64,000 bases of DNA, taken from the NCBI RefSeq assembly GCF_001593005.1, contig NZ_LQZQ01000002.1, forward strand, positions 124,001 to 188,000, in the 5' to 3' direction. Numbering within the stretch: position 1 is the first letter of the stretch; every line of letters starts with the position of its first letter. Below are positions 36,186-44,000 of the stretch, piece by piece. Source of the stretch: Roseivirga ehrenbergii (GTDB taxonomy: Bacteria; Bacteroidota; Bacteroidia; Cytophagales; Cyclobacteriaceae). The notes under the pieces are model-generated. The model saw only the letters and a program-made list of their open reading frames with translations. It was not told the DNA's origin and did no database searches. The position numbers and the translations under genes are program-made.

Positions 36186-36199
36186 TCCCGAAGTTTCGG
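36186..36199. repeat. Small CCCGAAGTTTCGGG hairpin
   Basis: This is a perfect 6-bp stem with the same GAAGC(T/C)TC-like core as the hairpins at 52305-52320 and 52659-52674, located between convergent genes. Confidence 0.4.
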
Positions 36200-36286
36200 G
36201 AGAAGGAACTATATTTAAACTCTAGACCCTTCGTAAACTCAGGGAAAGAAGTCCGAGGTTTCAGAATCATAGGTACATTAGTTTTA

Positions 36287-36314
36287 TAAAAAAGGATGCC
36301 GTTTCGGACATCCT
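36287..36314 (-). terminator. Terminator of the pirin gene
   Basis: AGGATG (36293-36298) and CATCCT (36309-36314) form a stem with an inner CG/CG pair. On the minus strand it is followed by a run of T. Confidence 0.75.
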
Positions 36315-36323
36315 CGTTAATTT

Positions 36324-37034
36324 CTAAAACTCCATCGGTACTTCAATCACCAGCACTTCAGCATAAGACTTTGCCTTAATTTCGAAGCTGTTAGTTTCGG
36401 TAACCGCCACGGCATCTCGTGTATCTAGCTTTTCATTGGCGGCAATAAGCTCCCCGTTCAAAACAAAAACATAAACTCCATTTCCTGGGTGTTTTACTTC
36501 ATAGGTCAGTTTTGTACCTGCATCTAAATTGGCCAAATTGAATTCCGCATCTTGGTTAATCCAAAGCGCATCGCCTCCGTTTGGAGAAACCACCGTTTGA
36601 AATTTGTTCATGCGGTCTTCAGCCAAATAAGTTTTCTGCTCATACCTCGGCTCAATGTTTCTTTCCTTCGGGAAAACCCAAATCTGAAGAAAATGAACAG
36701 CCTCATCTTTATTGTGATTGAATTCTGAATGTTGAATTCCTGTTCCGGCCGACATGATTTGAACATCACCTTGGCGGATTACCTCATTGCGGCCCGTGCT
36801 GTCTTTGTGTTCCAAATCACCTTGAAGGGGAATCGAAACAATCTCCATGTTATCGTGAGGATGAGTACCAAAACCCTGACCTCCATCTACTTCGTCATCA
36901 TTCAGCACCCTAAGTGCTCCAAAGTGAACGCGCTCAGGATTGTGATAACCTGCAAAACTAAAAGTATGACGGCTTTTTAACCAGCCATGGTCTGCTGAAC
37001 CTCTTGATTCTGATGTATGTACAACGGTTTTCAT
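36324..37034 (-). CDS. Pirin family protein
   Basis: The bicupin protein has the canonical N-terminal pirin signature: SRGSADHGWLKSRHTFSF, NPERVHFGALRVLNDD, GFGTHPHDNMEIVS, LEHKDSTG and SAGTGIQHSEFN, giving three His and one Glu metal ligands. Known family members bind Fe and some act as quercetin 2,3-dioxygenase-like enzymes. The ATG at 37034 starts the conserved sequence; the frame runs 50 codons upstream through one copy of a 67-bp direct repeat, which I treat as non-coding. The length of 236 aa is typical of the short pirins. Confidence 0.93.
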   Translation of the reverse strand: MKTVVHTSESRGSADHGWLKSRHTFSFAGYHNPERVHFGALRVLNDDEVDGGQGFGTHPHDNMEIVSIPLQGDLEHKDSTGRNEVIRQGDVQIMSAGTGIQHSEFNHNKDEAVHFLQIWVFPKERNIEPRYEQKTYLAEDRMNKFQTVVSPNGGDALWINQDAEFNLANLDAGTKLTYEVKHPGNGVYVFVLNGELIAANEKLDTRDAVAVTETNSFEIKAKSYAEVLVIEVPMEF

Positions 37035-37107
37035 AATGAATTTCCTCTCTTGTTTAAAATGTATGTATGTACATATATTAAACTCGCTTTGCTTTAAATC
37101 AGTTCCC

Positions 37108-37174
37108 AATTTCGTTTTTAAAAATAGAAAGTCAAGAATTGTATTGGTCGGGTGGAGCACCTTTAAGGAAACGA
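37108..37174 (+). repeat. 67-bp direct repeat, left copy
   Basis: It matches 37849-37915 at 63 of 67 positions, in the same orientation, and lies upstream of the pirin gene. Confidence 0.9.
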
Positions 37175-37196
37175 CTTTTTCCATGTTGGGTGATAT

Positions 37197-37230
37197 GAAA
37201 AAATGAGCTGCCTTAATTAAAACAGCTCAT
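37197..37230 (-). terminator. Terminator of the secreted-protein gene at 37.3-37.8 kb
   Basis: ATGAGCTG (37203-37210) and CAGCTCAT (37223-37230) form a perfect 8-bp stem. On the minus strand six T follow. Confidence 0.8.
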
Positions 37231-37261
37231 CTTTTGTGTTAACACAGTACGTACTAAAATT

Positions 37262-37783
37262 TTAGCTCCCAGTACTTTGTTCAATCTTGGTTATAATATG
37301 CGTGCTAGGGTTGTAACGAACAACAATAACAGCCTCACTCAGTCCAAACCTCAAAACGATAGCACCATGATGGTTTATTCGATTCGCATAAGAGATTGGA
37401 AAAGTAGACTGTAATGTGCTTATGTTTTCACCTGGTTTTATATAAACTAAATGTCCTACTTTACCGATGTAAAAATTGCTGTTAAAAATTTCAATAAGCC
37501 TTAGTTTGCTGTTTTCAAATGTGAAAGTAGCATCAGTGCCATACTTATATACGTTAACATTCACATCACTCATCTCCCAGTATTCAGTACTGGTGCTAGA
37601 ATACTGACCAAAAGCCGTAACCATGTCTTGTACGGTACTGCCATAAGTTATATTATTGGTCATTGCCAACCCAGTTTTTCTGATTATTACATGGGTTGGG
37701 TCTATTACATCATAAGTATCGACCTGAGCAAATGCTTGAAAAGTTGATGTAAGTATGAATAAAATGATAATTATATTTTTCAC
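37262..37783 (-). CDS. Small secreted hypothetical protein
   Basis: The 173-residue protein has a signal peptide (NIIIILFILTSTFQAFAQ) and a mature part predicted to be mainly beta strands. No family is recognised. The start is GTG at 37783, which directly begins the signal peptide with M-K-N; there is no in-frame ATG at that position. The gene and its terminator lie exactly between the two copies of a 67-bp direct repeat, so it may be a recent insertion or part of a duplicated segment. Confidence 0.65.
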   Translation of the reverse strand: MKNIIIILFILTSTFQAFAQVDTYDVIDPTHVIIRKTGLAMTNNITYGSTVQDMVTAFGQYSSTSTEYWEMSDVNVNVYKYGTDATFTFENSKLRLIEIFNSNFYIGKVGHLVYIKPGENISTLQSTFPISYANRINHHGAIVLRFGLSEAVIVVRYNPSTHIITKIEQSTGS

Positions 37784-37848
37784 GGTTGCTTTTTAATTGT
37801 TACTGTTCGGGAGCTTTCTTCTTAACACGGACAAGTTTATGTGGTTCT

Positions 37849-37915
37849 AATTTCGTTTTTAAAAGTAGAAAGTTAAGAATTGTATTGGTCGGGTGGAGCA
37901 CCTTTATAGAAACGA
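37849..37915 (+). repeat. 67-bp direct repeat, right copy
   Basis: It differs from the left copy at four positions. It runs into the first codons of the longest possible frame of the following glycosyltransferase, which argues that frame's GTG at 37893 is not the true start. Confidence 0.9.
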
Positions 37916-37982
37916 ATTTCAGAATAAAGGAACTAAAGTGTCAATCGAGGCCTTCCTCTTATTAATATTTTTAATTTTGTCC

Positions 37983-38684
37983 GTGAACGAACAGGTGAGG
38001 CCGAACATCAAAGTGGTAATACCCGCATACAACGAAGAGCGATCTATCGCGCATGTAATTGCTGATATTCCAAAAGACTGGGTGAAGGAAATTATTGTGG
38101 TGAACAACGGTTCTACTGACAACACTGCCGAAGTTGCTGAAAACGCTGGGGCTACGGTGCTTCATCAACCCAAGGCGGGTTATGGAAACGCCTGCTTAAT
38201 GGGCATTGAATACTTAAAAGACCCAAGCAAAAGCCCCGATATTCTAGTGTTTATGGATGGCGATTATTCCGACTATCCACAGCAATTGCCAGAAGTAGCA
38301 GGGCCCATTGTAAAAGGTGACGCAGATTTCGTAATTGGTTCAAGGGCTTTGGGAAATCGTGAAGGAGGTTCAATGACCTTTCCACAAATATTTGGAAATT
38401 GGCTGGCCACTTCGATGATGAAATGGTTTTATAAAGTTAATTATACCGACCTTGGCCCTTTCCGTGCTATCGCTTTTCCTCAACTCGTAGCGCTCGACAT
38501 GAAGGACAAAACCTACGGTTGGACGGTAGAAATGCAGTTGAAAGCCGCAAAACAGAAATTACGAATAACAGAAGTGCCCGTAAACTATAAAAAGCGAATT
38601 GGGGTTAGCAAGGTGTCCGGAACGGTGAAAGGCACCGTAATGGCTGGCTACAAGATTATCTTTACCATATTTAAATACCTATAA
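37983..38684 (+). CDS. Glycosyltransferase family 2 (dolichol-phosphate mannose synthase-like)
   Basis: The GT2 fold is clear: IKVVIPAYNEERSIAHVI, EIIVVNNGSTDNT, the metal motif DGDYSD and ADFVIGSRALG, with LGPFRAI and YGWTVEMQLKA in the acceptor part. No ATG precedes the conserved start; GTG at 37983 is the best guess (233 residues), with GTG at 37938 or 37995 as alternatives. It directly abuts the next gene, forming a four-gene operon. A role in making lipid-linked sugars at the inner membrane is likely, since the operon also has a membrane GT-C-type enzyme. Confidence 0.85.
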   Translation: MNEQVRPNIKVVIPAYNEERSIAHVIADIPKDWVKEIIVVNNGSTDNTAEVAENAGATVLHQPKAGYGNACLMGIEYLKDPSKSPDILVFMDGDYSDYPQQLPEVAGPIVKGDADFVIGSRALGNREGGSMTFPQIFGNWLATSMMKWFYKVNYTDLGPFRAIAFPQLVALDMKDKTYGWTVEMQLKAAKQKLRITEVPVNYKKRIGVSKVSGTVKGTVMAGYKIIFTIFKYL

Positions 38685-40172
38685 ATGTATTGGCTAGAGC
38701 TGATCATATTAACATTATACACTGGAGCGCTGTCGTTTATTTTCGTCTATAGCATTTCACAACTGAACCTTGTTTACAAATACCGCAAGGCGAAAAGAAA
38801 GAACTTACTTCCGCAAATCCCCGAAATTCCAGCCGATTATAACCACCCTGTAGTTACTGTACAGTTACCGGTTTACAACGAATTGTATGTAGTGGAAAGG
38901 CTCATCGATGCGGTGGCTTCACTCGATTGGCCGAAAGACAAACTGGAAATTCAAGTGCTGGACGATTCGAATGATGAGACCCTTGATTTGATCGCTGCAA
39001 AAGTAGCCGAATGGCAAGTCAAAGGAATTGACATTACCCAAGTGAGAAGACCCGAACGAAAAGGCTTCAAAGCAGGGGCTTTGCAATACGGAATGAAGAT
39101 TGCCAAAGGGGAATTCATCGCCATTTTTGATGCGGATTTTGTTCCCGAAAAAGACTTCTTAAAAAATACGGTTCCGCACTTTGCGCATGATGGGAAAATT
39201 GGAGTGGTCCAAAGCCGTTGGGGGCACATCAACGAGAATTACTCTATGCTCACCAAGCTTCAGGCCTTTGGACTGAACACGCATTTCTTCGTGGAACAAA
39301 ACGGACGTTCAAGCGGAGGTCACTTCCTTAACTTTAACGGAACCGCTGGCGTTTGGCGAAAAAGCTGCATCAATGATGCTGGGGGCTGGAAAGCCGATAC
39401 ACTTACTGAAGACTTAGATTTGAGTTACCGCGCTCAGCTCAAAGGCTGGCAAATTTTTTATGTATCGAACACGGTGGCTCCTGCAGAACTTCCTGCGGCC
39501 ATGGGTGCTATTAAATCGCAACAATACCGCTGGACAAAAGGGGCGGCTGAAACCAGTAAAAAGCTCCTTCCTCAAGTTTTAAGATCAAACCTTTCTTTCG
39601 GAACGAAATTTCATGCGGCTTTTCATTTACTGAACTCCGCCATTTTTATCTGCATTGTGGTTACGGCCATGCTAAGTATACCCGTTTTGTTCATTCGTAA
39701 TCTATCGACAGGTTGGGTAACGCTGTTGAATATTTCTAGCATTTTCTTACTGGGCTATATCTTTCTGATCATCTTCTATTGGAATGGTTTTAAAGAAAAG
39801 CGTGAAGGTTTCTGGAAAACGCTAAAGGAATTTGTACCACAGATGTTTATGCTGCTTTCCGTATTTCTAGGCTTGAGCATTCACAATGCTGTGGCTGTTT
39901 TTGAAGGTTGGATTGGGAAGAAAACTCCATTCGTTCGTACGCCAAAATTCAACATTAAAAGCAAAAAGGAAGGCTGGAAAGGCAACAAATACTTCGTTAA
40001 GAAAATCAATCCGCTTACCGTTGTAGAAGGGCTGCTTTCGCTCTATTTTATGGCAGGTCTGGGCTTGGCCTTTTACTTTCAAGATTTTGCTTTACTCCCT
40101 TTTCATATTTTGCTTAGCTTAGGCTTTCTGTTGGTATTCTATTATACCGTGCAGCATACGCGAAATGCTTGA
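38685..40172 (+). CDS. Membrane GT2 glycosyltransferase (cellulose synthase-like)
   Basis: The 495-residue protein has an N-terminal membrane helix, then a processive GT2 domain with VTVQLPVYNE, VLDDSNDET, the DxD motif in IFDADFVPE, the catalytic TEDLDL and the QQYRW motif (Q-x2-R-W). Several membrane segments follow from about residue 310. This set of D, D, TED and QxxRW residues is that of cellulose synthase/mannan synthase-like enzymes. It begins immediately after the stop of the previous GT2 and overlaps the next gene by eight bases. The polymer or lipid product is not known. Confidence 0.9.
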   Translation: MYWLELIILTLYTGALSFIFVYSISQLNLVYKYRKAKRKNLLPQIPEIPADYNHPVVTVQLPVYNELYVVERLIDAVASLDWPKDKLEIQVLDDSNDETLDLIAAKVAEWQVKGIDITQVRRPERKGFKAGALQYGMKIAKGEFIAIFDADFVPEKDFLKNTVPHFAHDGKIGVVQSRWGHINENYSMLTKLQAFGLNTHFFVEQNGRSSGGHFLNFNGTAGVWRKSCINDAGGWKADTLTEDLDLSYRAQLKGWQIFYVSNTVAPAELPAAMGAIKSQQYRWTKGAAETSKKLLPQVLRSNLSFGTKFHAAFHLLNSAIFICIVVTAMLSIPVLFIRNLSTGWVTLLNISSIFLLGYIFLIIFYWNGFKEKREGFWKTLKEFVPQMFMLLSVFLGLSIHNAVAVFEGWIGKKTPFVRTPKFNIKSKKEGWKGNKYFVKKINPLTVVEGLLSLYFMAGLGLAFYFQDFALLPFHILLSLGFLLVFYYTVQHTRNA

Positions 40173-41472
40173 AAATAATAACCGCCTTTCATTTGCCTAC
40201 ATTCTATATGCCCTGCTCATTATTGTGGCGGGCTATTACTTAGATCGTGCGCTGACCATTCCTTTGCTATCGTCTTTTATATTGATGGCCGTGGCCATGA
40301 TTTACATTATGCGCTGCACGCAAGAAAAAGAAGCGGATTTGCCCTTTTACTGGGCCATGTTGCTAAGGCTGCTTTTGCTCTTTTCCATTCCTGGTTTGTC
40401 CGATGATGTATACCGCTTTATTTGGGATGGCCGATTGCTGACTCAAATGGTCGATCCATACAAGGAACTGCCTACCACATATTTGGTGCAGGGTGTCGAA
40501 GGCATCAACATCCAATTATTTTCTCAGCTCAATTCGCCAGAGTATTTCTCGGTGTATCCGCCTTTTAATCAGGTGTTTTTCTTCTTGTCGGCTTTGCTTA
40601 GTCCGGGATCCGAATTTTGGTCCATTGTGATTTTACGCGTGATTATTCTGGCCTTCGAGTTTGGCAATATTCGTTTGATCAGAAAGCTATTGCGTCATTA
40701 TGGTTTGCCAGACAGGTATGGCCTTTTCTATGCGCTTAATCCCATGGTAATCTTGGAACTGACAGGCAATCTGCATTTCGAAGCCATTATGATTTTCTTC
40801 CTGCTTTTGGCCTTGTGGAATTACGAACAGAAGAATCTTCATCAGTCGGCCATTTGGTTTGGGCTTTCGGTGGCTACTAAGTTTTTACCGCTGATTTTCC
40901 TTCCCTTGCTTATCCGTAAAATCGGCTTTAAGAAAACGATGATCTACGGCCTCATTGTAGCTGGAGTGCTCGTTATTTCTTTTCTACCATTGATCAATAC
41001 GGCTCATATTTGGGCGATAAAAGACAGTTTAGAGCTCTATTTCCAGAAATTCGAATTCAATGCCAGCATCTATTATTTGACCCGTTGGTATGGTTTTGAA
41101 ACCGAGGGACACAACATTATAGCGCAATCAGGAAAATGGATGATGGCGGCCACTTTTATTGGCATTGTGTTGTATTCGCTTTTGCCGTCAAAAAAAGAAC
41201 TGCCTGTACGAATGCTCTGGGTTTGGACGATCTATTTGCTCTTCGCTACTACGGTTCATCCGTGGTATGCCATTCCTTTGCTGGCCATTAGTGTGTTTAC
41301 CGAAAAACGATTTGCATTCATATGGACCTTGCTCATTTTCTTTACCTACGCCAACTACCTTGGTGGTGAATATTTTGAATGGATTGAAATCGTGATTATC
41401 GAATACAGCTTGGGGGCAATTTTTGCGATTTACGAATCTACAGGCCGCTCATTGCAAAGGTGGTTTTTTTGA
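40165..41472 (+). CDS. GT-C-type membrane mannosyltransferase-like protein (GT87/PIG-M-like)
   Basis: The 435-residue protein has about 11-12 hydrophobic segments. The first large loop carries the GT-C-style acidic motif GLSDDVYRFIWDGRLL, followed by NPMVILELTGNLHFEAIM and TTVHPWYAIPL. These features occur in polyprenol-phosphate-sugar-dependent transferases. In this operon a GT2 could supply the lipid-linked sugar donor. The start ATG lies inside the end of the previous gene, so the genes are translationally coupled. Confidence 0.85.
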   Translation: MLENNNRLSFAYILYALLIIVAGYYLDRALTIPLLSSFILMAVAMIYIMRCTQEKEADLPFYWAMLLRLLLLFSIPGLSDDVYRFIWDGRLLTQMVDPYKELPTTYLVQGVEGINIQLFSQLNSPEYFSVYPPFNQVFFFLSALLSPGSEFWSIVILRVIILAFEFGNIRLIRKLLRHYGLPDRYGLFYALNPMVILELTGNLHFEAIMIFFLLLALWNYEQKNLHQSAIWFGLSVATKFLPLIFLPLLIRKIGFKKTMIYGLIVAGVLVISFLPLINTAHIWAIKDSLELYFQKFEFNASIYYLTRWYGFETEGHNIIAQSGKWMMAATFIGIVLYSLLPSKKELPVRMLWVWTIYLLFATTVHPWYAIPLLAISVFTEKRFAFIWTLLIFFTYANYLGGEYFEWIEIVIIEYSLGAIFAIYESTGRSLQRWFF

Positions 41473-41498
41473 CGCTGAGGATTACTAAATTGGCATCA

Positions 41499-42350
41499 AT
41501 GTTCAGGCACCTTTCCCTTATTTTCGTTTTTCTTATGTTTGGTTTCTTGGCCAATGGTCAGGAAGGTTTTAGGGTGATTCTGTCTTCTGGAAAAAACTAC
41601 AAAAAGACTGAAAAGGGATATTTTGAGTTGAAAAACGGAACGCCTCTGAGCAAAAAAGATCAAATAGAAGTGCTCCCCAACGGCTTGGTCATTTTAATGG
41701 ATAGCGAAGGAAGGTTATTAGAAATTGAATTGGAAGGCCAGTATAATATGGCCACGCTCGATCTTAAAGAACTCTATCCTCCTTCAGAATTGATTTATAC
41801 CGAGTGGGAAAAATTCTATAACCCAAAACGGAATTTAGAAGCTTGGCCACCCAACGATTACGCCAAAGAACCCTCCAATTTTGTGGATCTCCACCTAAAT
41901 TTTCCTTCTTCTACGGAAGTCTATGGAAGGTATATCCAACTGGAATGGGCTGAAATTCACGATCAATATCAAGTAAGATTTTGGAACGAATATGATCAGG
42001 TTTTCGAAACGTATGATGTCAATTCCACTGATTTCACCATTGACCTTTTGAGCAATAGCTTGGCATTTAAAGACATATTTGGGGTGGAAGTTTTTGCCAA
42101 GAATAGTAAACGATCTACGGGCGTTTATTTTCTAGATAAGCTCTCTCCTCCAGACAAGGAATTGCTCGATCAAGCACTACATACTTTTCCTGAAGAAGGC
42201 ACTATGCTGACCGATTTGACCAAGGCCATAATGCTTGAAAACCGAGGCTTATTTGCCGATGCTGCTACAGCCTATCAAAATCTCATTAAGCAATACGGTG
42301 ACTTGATGATTCCCTTCTATCAATCTTATTTAGATCGGTTTGGGTACTAA
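41499..42350 (+). CDS. Secreted hypothetical protein of the glycosyltransferase operon
   Basis: A signal peptide (FRHLSLIFVFLMFGFLANGQ) is followed by a 260-residue mature protein. The first part (about 20-75) resembles a small beta domain with NGTPLSKKDQIEVLPNG, and the C-terminal end has a TPR-like helix pair (ENRGLFADAATAYQNLIKQYG). The ATG at 41499 begins the signal peptide; an upstream GTG lies inside the preceding gene. It is the last gene of the operon. No enzymatic motif is visible; it may process or anchor the glycan made by the upstream enzymes. Confidence 0.7.
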   Translation: MFRHLSLIFVFLMFGFLANGQEGFRVILSSGKNYKKTEKGYFELKNGTPLSKKDQIEVLPNGLVILMDSEGRLLEIELEGQYNMATLDLKELYPPSELIYTEWEKFYNPKRNLEAWPPNDYAKEPSNFVDLHLNFPSSTEVYGRYIQLEWAEIHDQYQVRFWNEYDQVFETYDVNSTDFTIDLLSNSLAFKDIFGVEVFAKNSKRSTGVYFLDKLSPPDKELLDQALHTFPEEGTMLTDLTKAIMLENRGLFADAATAYQNLIKQYGDLMIPFYQSYLDRFGY

Positions 42351-42796
42351 GCTATTTCAGGGATAGACAGGTGCTTTCGTTAATTTATGCAGGTCTGACC
42401 TTCGGTACCGACCTGAGAGTGGCTCTTCTGTAATCGGTCGGTACCGAAGCTCATACCGTACCCTAAAAGAAGATTGAGATTGCTTAACGTATTCTATAAT
42501 TCATAGATGAAATTCTCGATAAGCTACCACAACCCTTAAAAGATTCAGGTGCAAAAAAATGGGAAAACTTTCGCTTTCGTCTTTGCGAGGAATTAAACCT
42601 GTGACAACAGGGTTTAATGACGCGGCAATCTCTATGTACAGAATAGCCGCAATTATGAATAGTGAGATTGCTTCGTCACCTTTCTTTGCTAGCGCAAGAA
42701 AGGTTTCTCGCAATGACTTAGAAGTCACAGTACCTGCGTTAATAATCTTATTTAAGGAAACTGGGGTCTTTTATCTATTCCAGATCAGGAATGCTA
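42351..42796. other. Gene-free region with inverted repeat and intergenic repeat remnants
   Basis: It holds a perfect 14-bp inverted repeat (42400-42449) and a stretch around 42663-42717 that resembles the ATTGCTTCG...CTCGCAATGAC repeats found elsewhere. The small frames on both strands follow the repeat and are not credible genes. Confidence 0.6.
42400..42449. repeat. Perfect 14-bp inverted repeat
   Basis: CTTCGGTACCGACC (42400-42413) and GGTCGGTACCGAAG (42436-42449) enclose 22 bp. Each arm contains its own CGGTACCG palindrome. A decayed relative with GGTCTGACCTTCGGTACC occurs near 62836-62855. Confidence 0.75.
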
Positions 42797-43918
42797 CTAA
42801 ATAGTAAGTTCGTAAGTGATGTGCTTTTTTCCTGGCACAGCGCCTAATGCTTTATGAATGGCAATCATTTTATCATTGAAATCGCCTACCCAAGAGAGTT
42901 CGCCTTCTACATACTGACTTTTCATGGCGCCTTCAAAGCATTTGTAAACCAAAACGGATTCTAGTCCGGTATTTTGGAATTTTGGATGCGTTCCCATGGC
43001 CCAAACCCTAAGCCTAGTGATGGTTTTTTTCCGCTTCAACATCACGAAACGCAGCTTATTCCAAAGGCTGAGTTTACCATTCAGGTGTTTTAATATTTGA
43101 TTTACATCGGGCAGCACCAAAACAAAACTGGCAGGTTGCCCATCTACATAAGCAAACCAGATGTAGTTAGGATCGTAAAAAGGCTTAACTTTTTCGAAAG
43201 TCTCTTTTACATACTCCTTTTTAATGGGGGTGAAGTTTTCGTGATGTGCCCATGCCGAATTATAGATTTCCATGAAATCAGCAGCACATTCATCAAACCG
43301 GTCAGCATTTAAAGGCTTCAATGTAAGGTTTGGCTTTTTCGAAATGGCATACTTCGCAATTTTGACAAAGCGCTCTGGCAAACCATCCTTTATGTTCAAA
43401 TGGTTGGTCAGTTGTTCCATCTTCTTTTTAAAACCATAGGCTTCAAAAAAATCACGGTAATGAGGCGGGTTATAAGCCATTCCGTTTGATGGATGTGTAA
43501 AGCCCTCTACCAAAAGTCCCCAATAAGAGTCGTTTTCGCCAAAATTAATGGGGCCTTGAACTGTATTCACCTTTCTTTCTAACAGCCATTTTTTGGCGGT
43601 ATCAAAAATTTGAAAGGCTATGGATTTATCATTAATGGACTCAAAAAAGCCGATACCACCAATGCGTTGAGTACCAAAGTTAGCTTTGTTCTCATTAATA
43701 AAAGCAGCAATTCTGCCAATCAGGTTTCCCTTATCATCTTTAAAAACCCAACGCGCGGCATCTCCATTTTGAAAGAACACGTTTTCTTTCGGGTCAAAAA
43801 TATTATTGATTTCCTGATCCAATGGGCATACCCAAACCGGATCATTTTTGTAGATAACTCTGGCCACGTCCAGAAAATCCTTCTTATCTTTTTTACTCTT
43901 AACCTCGATGATTTGCAT
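42797..43918 (-). CDS. GNAT-fold protein (putative N-acyltransferase)
   Basis: The 373-residue protein looks like a two-lobed acyl-CoA N-acyltransferase fold: an N-terminal part with DDKGNLIGRIAAFIN, a central conserved PINFGENDSYWGLLVEGF and PPHYRDFFEAYGFKK, and a C-terminal RLRVWAMGTHPKFQNTGLESVLVYK that resembles the acetyl-CoA loop. Proteins of this type are frequent in Bacteroidota and functionally uncharacterised. It starts at ATG and stands alone between repeat sequence and mutB. Confidence 0.75.
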   Translation of the reverse strand: MQIIEVKSKKDKKDFLDVARVIYKNDPVWVCPLDQEINNIFDPKENVFFQNGDAARWVFKDDKGNLIGRIAAFINENKANFGTQRIGGIGFFESINDKSIAFQIFDTAKKWLLERKVNTVQGPINFGENDSYWGLLVEGFTHPSNGMAYNPPHYRDFFEAYGFKKKMEQLTNHLNIKDGLPERFVKIAKYAISKKPNLTLKPLNADRFDECAADFMEIYNSAWAHHENFTPIKKEYVKETFEKVKPFYDPNYIWFAYVDGQPASFVLVLPDVNQILKHLNGKLSLWNKLRFVMLKRKKTITRLRVWAMGTHPKFQNTGLESVLVYKCFEGAMKSQYVEGELSWVGDFNDKMIAIHKALGAVPGKKHITYELTI

Positions 43919-44000
43919 TGACCTAAGCTTATCCCTGATTGTTACAAAGAAATCTGTTATTTAGTTCTGGTTAAAATCTTTAAGCGTTTTTTTCAACAGC

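Noticed and set aside
37035-37184. 50-codon extension of the pirin gene
   Set aside because: It crosses the 67-bp direct repeat and precedes the standard pirin N-terminus, which has its own ATG.
42501-42804. Short frames on both strands in the 42.5-42.8 kb gap
   Set aside because: They read through palindromic repeat sequence, which leaves frames open on both strands; no protein-like pattern.
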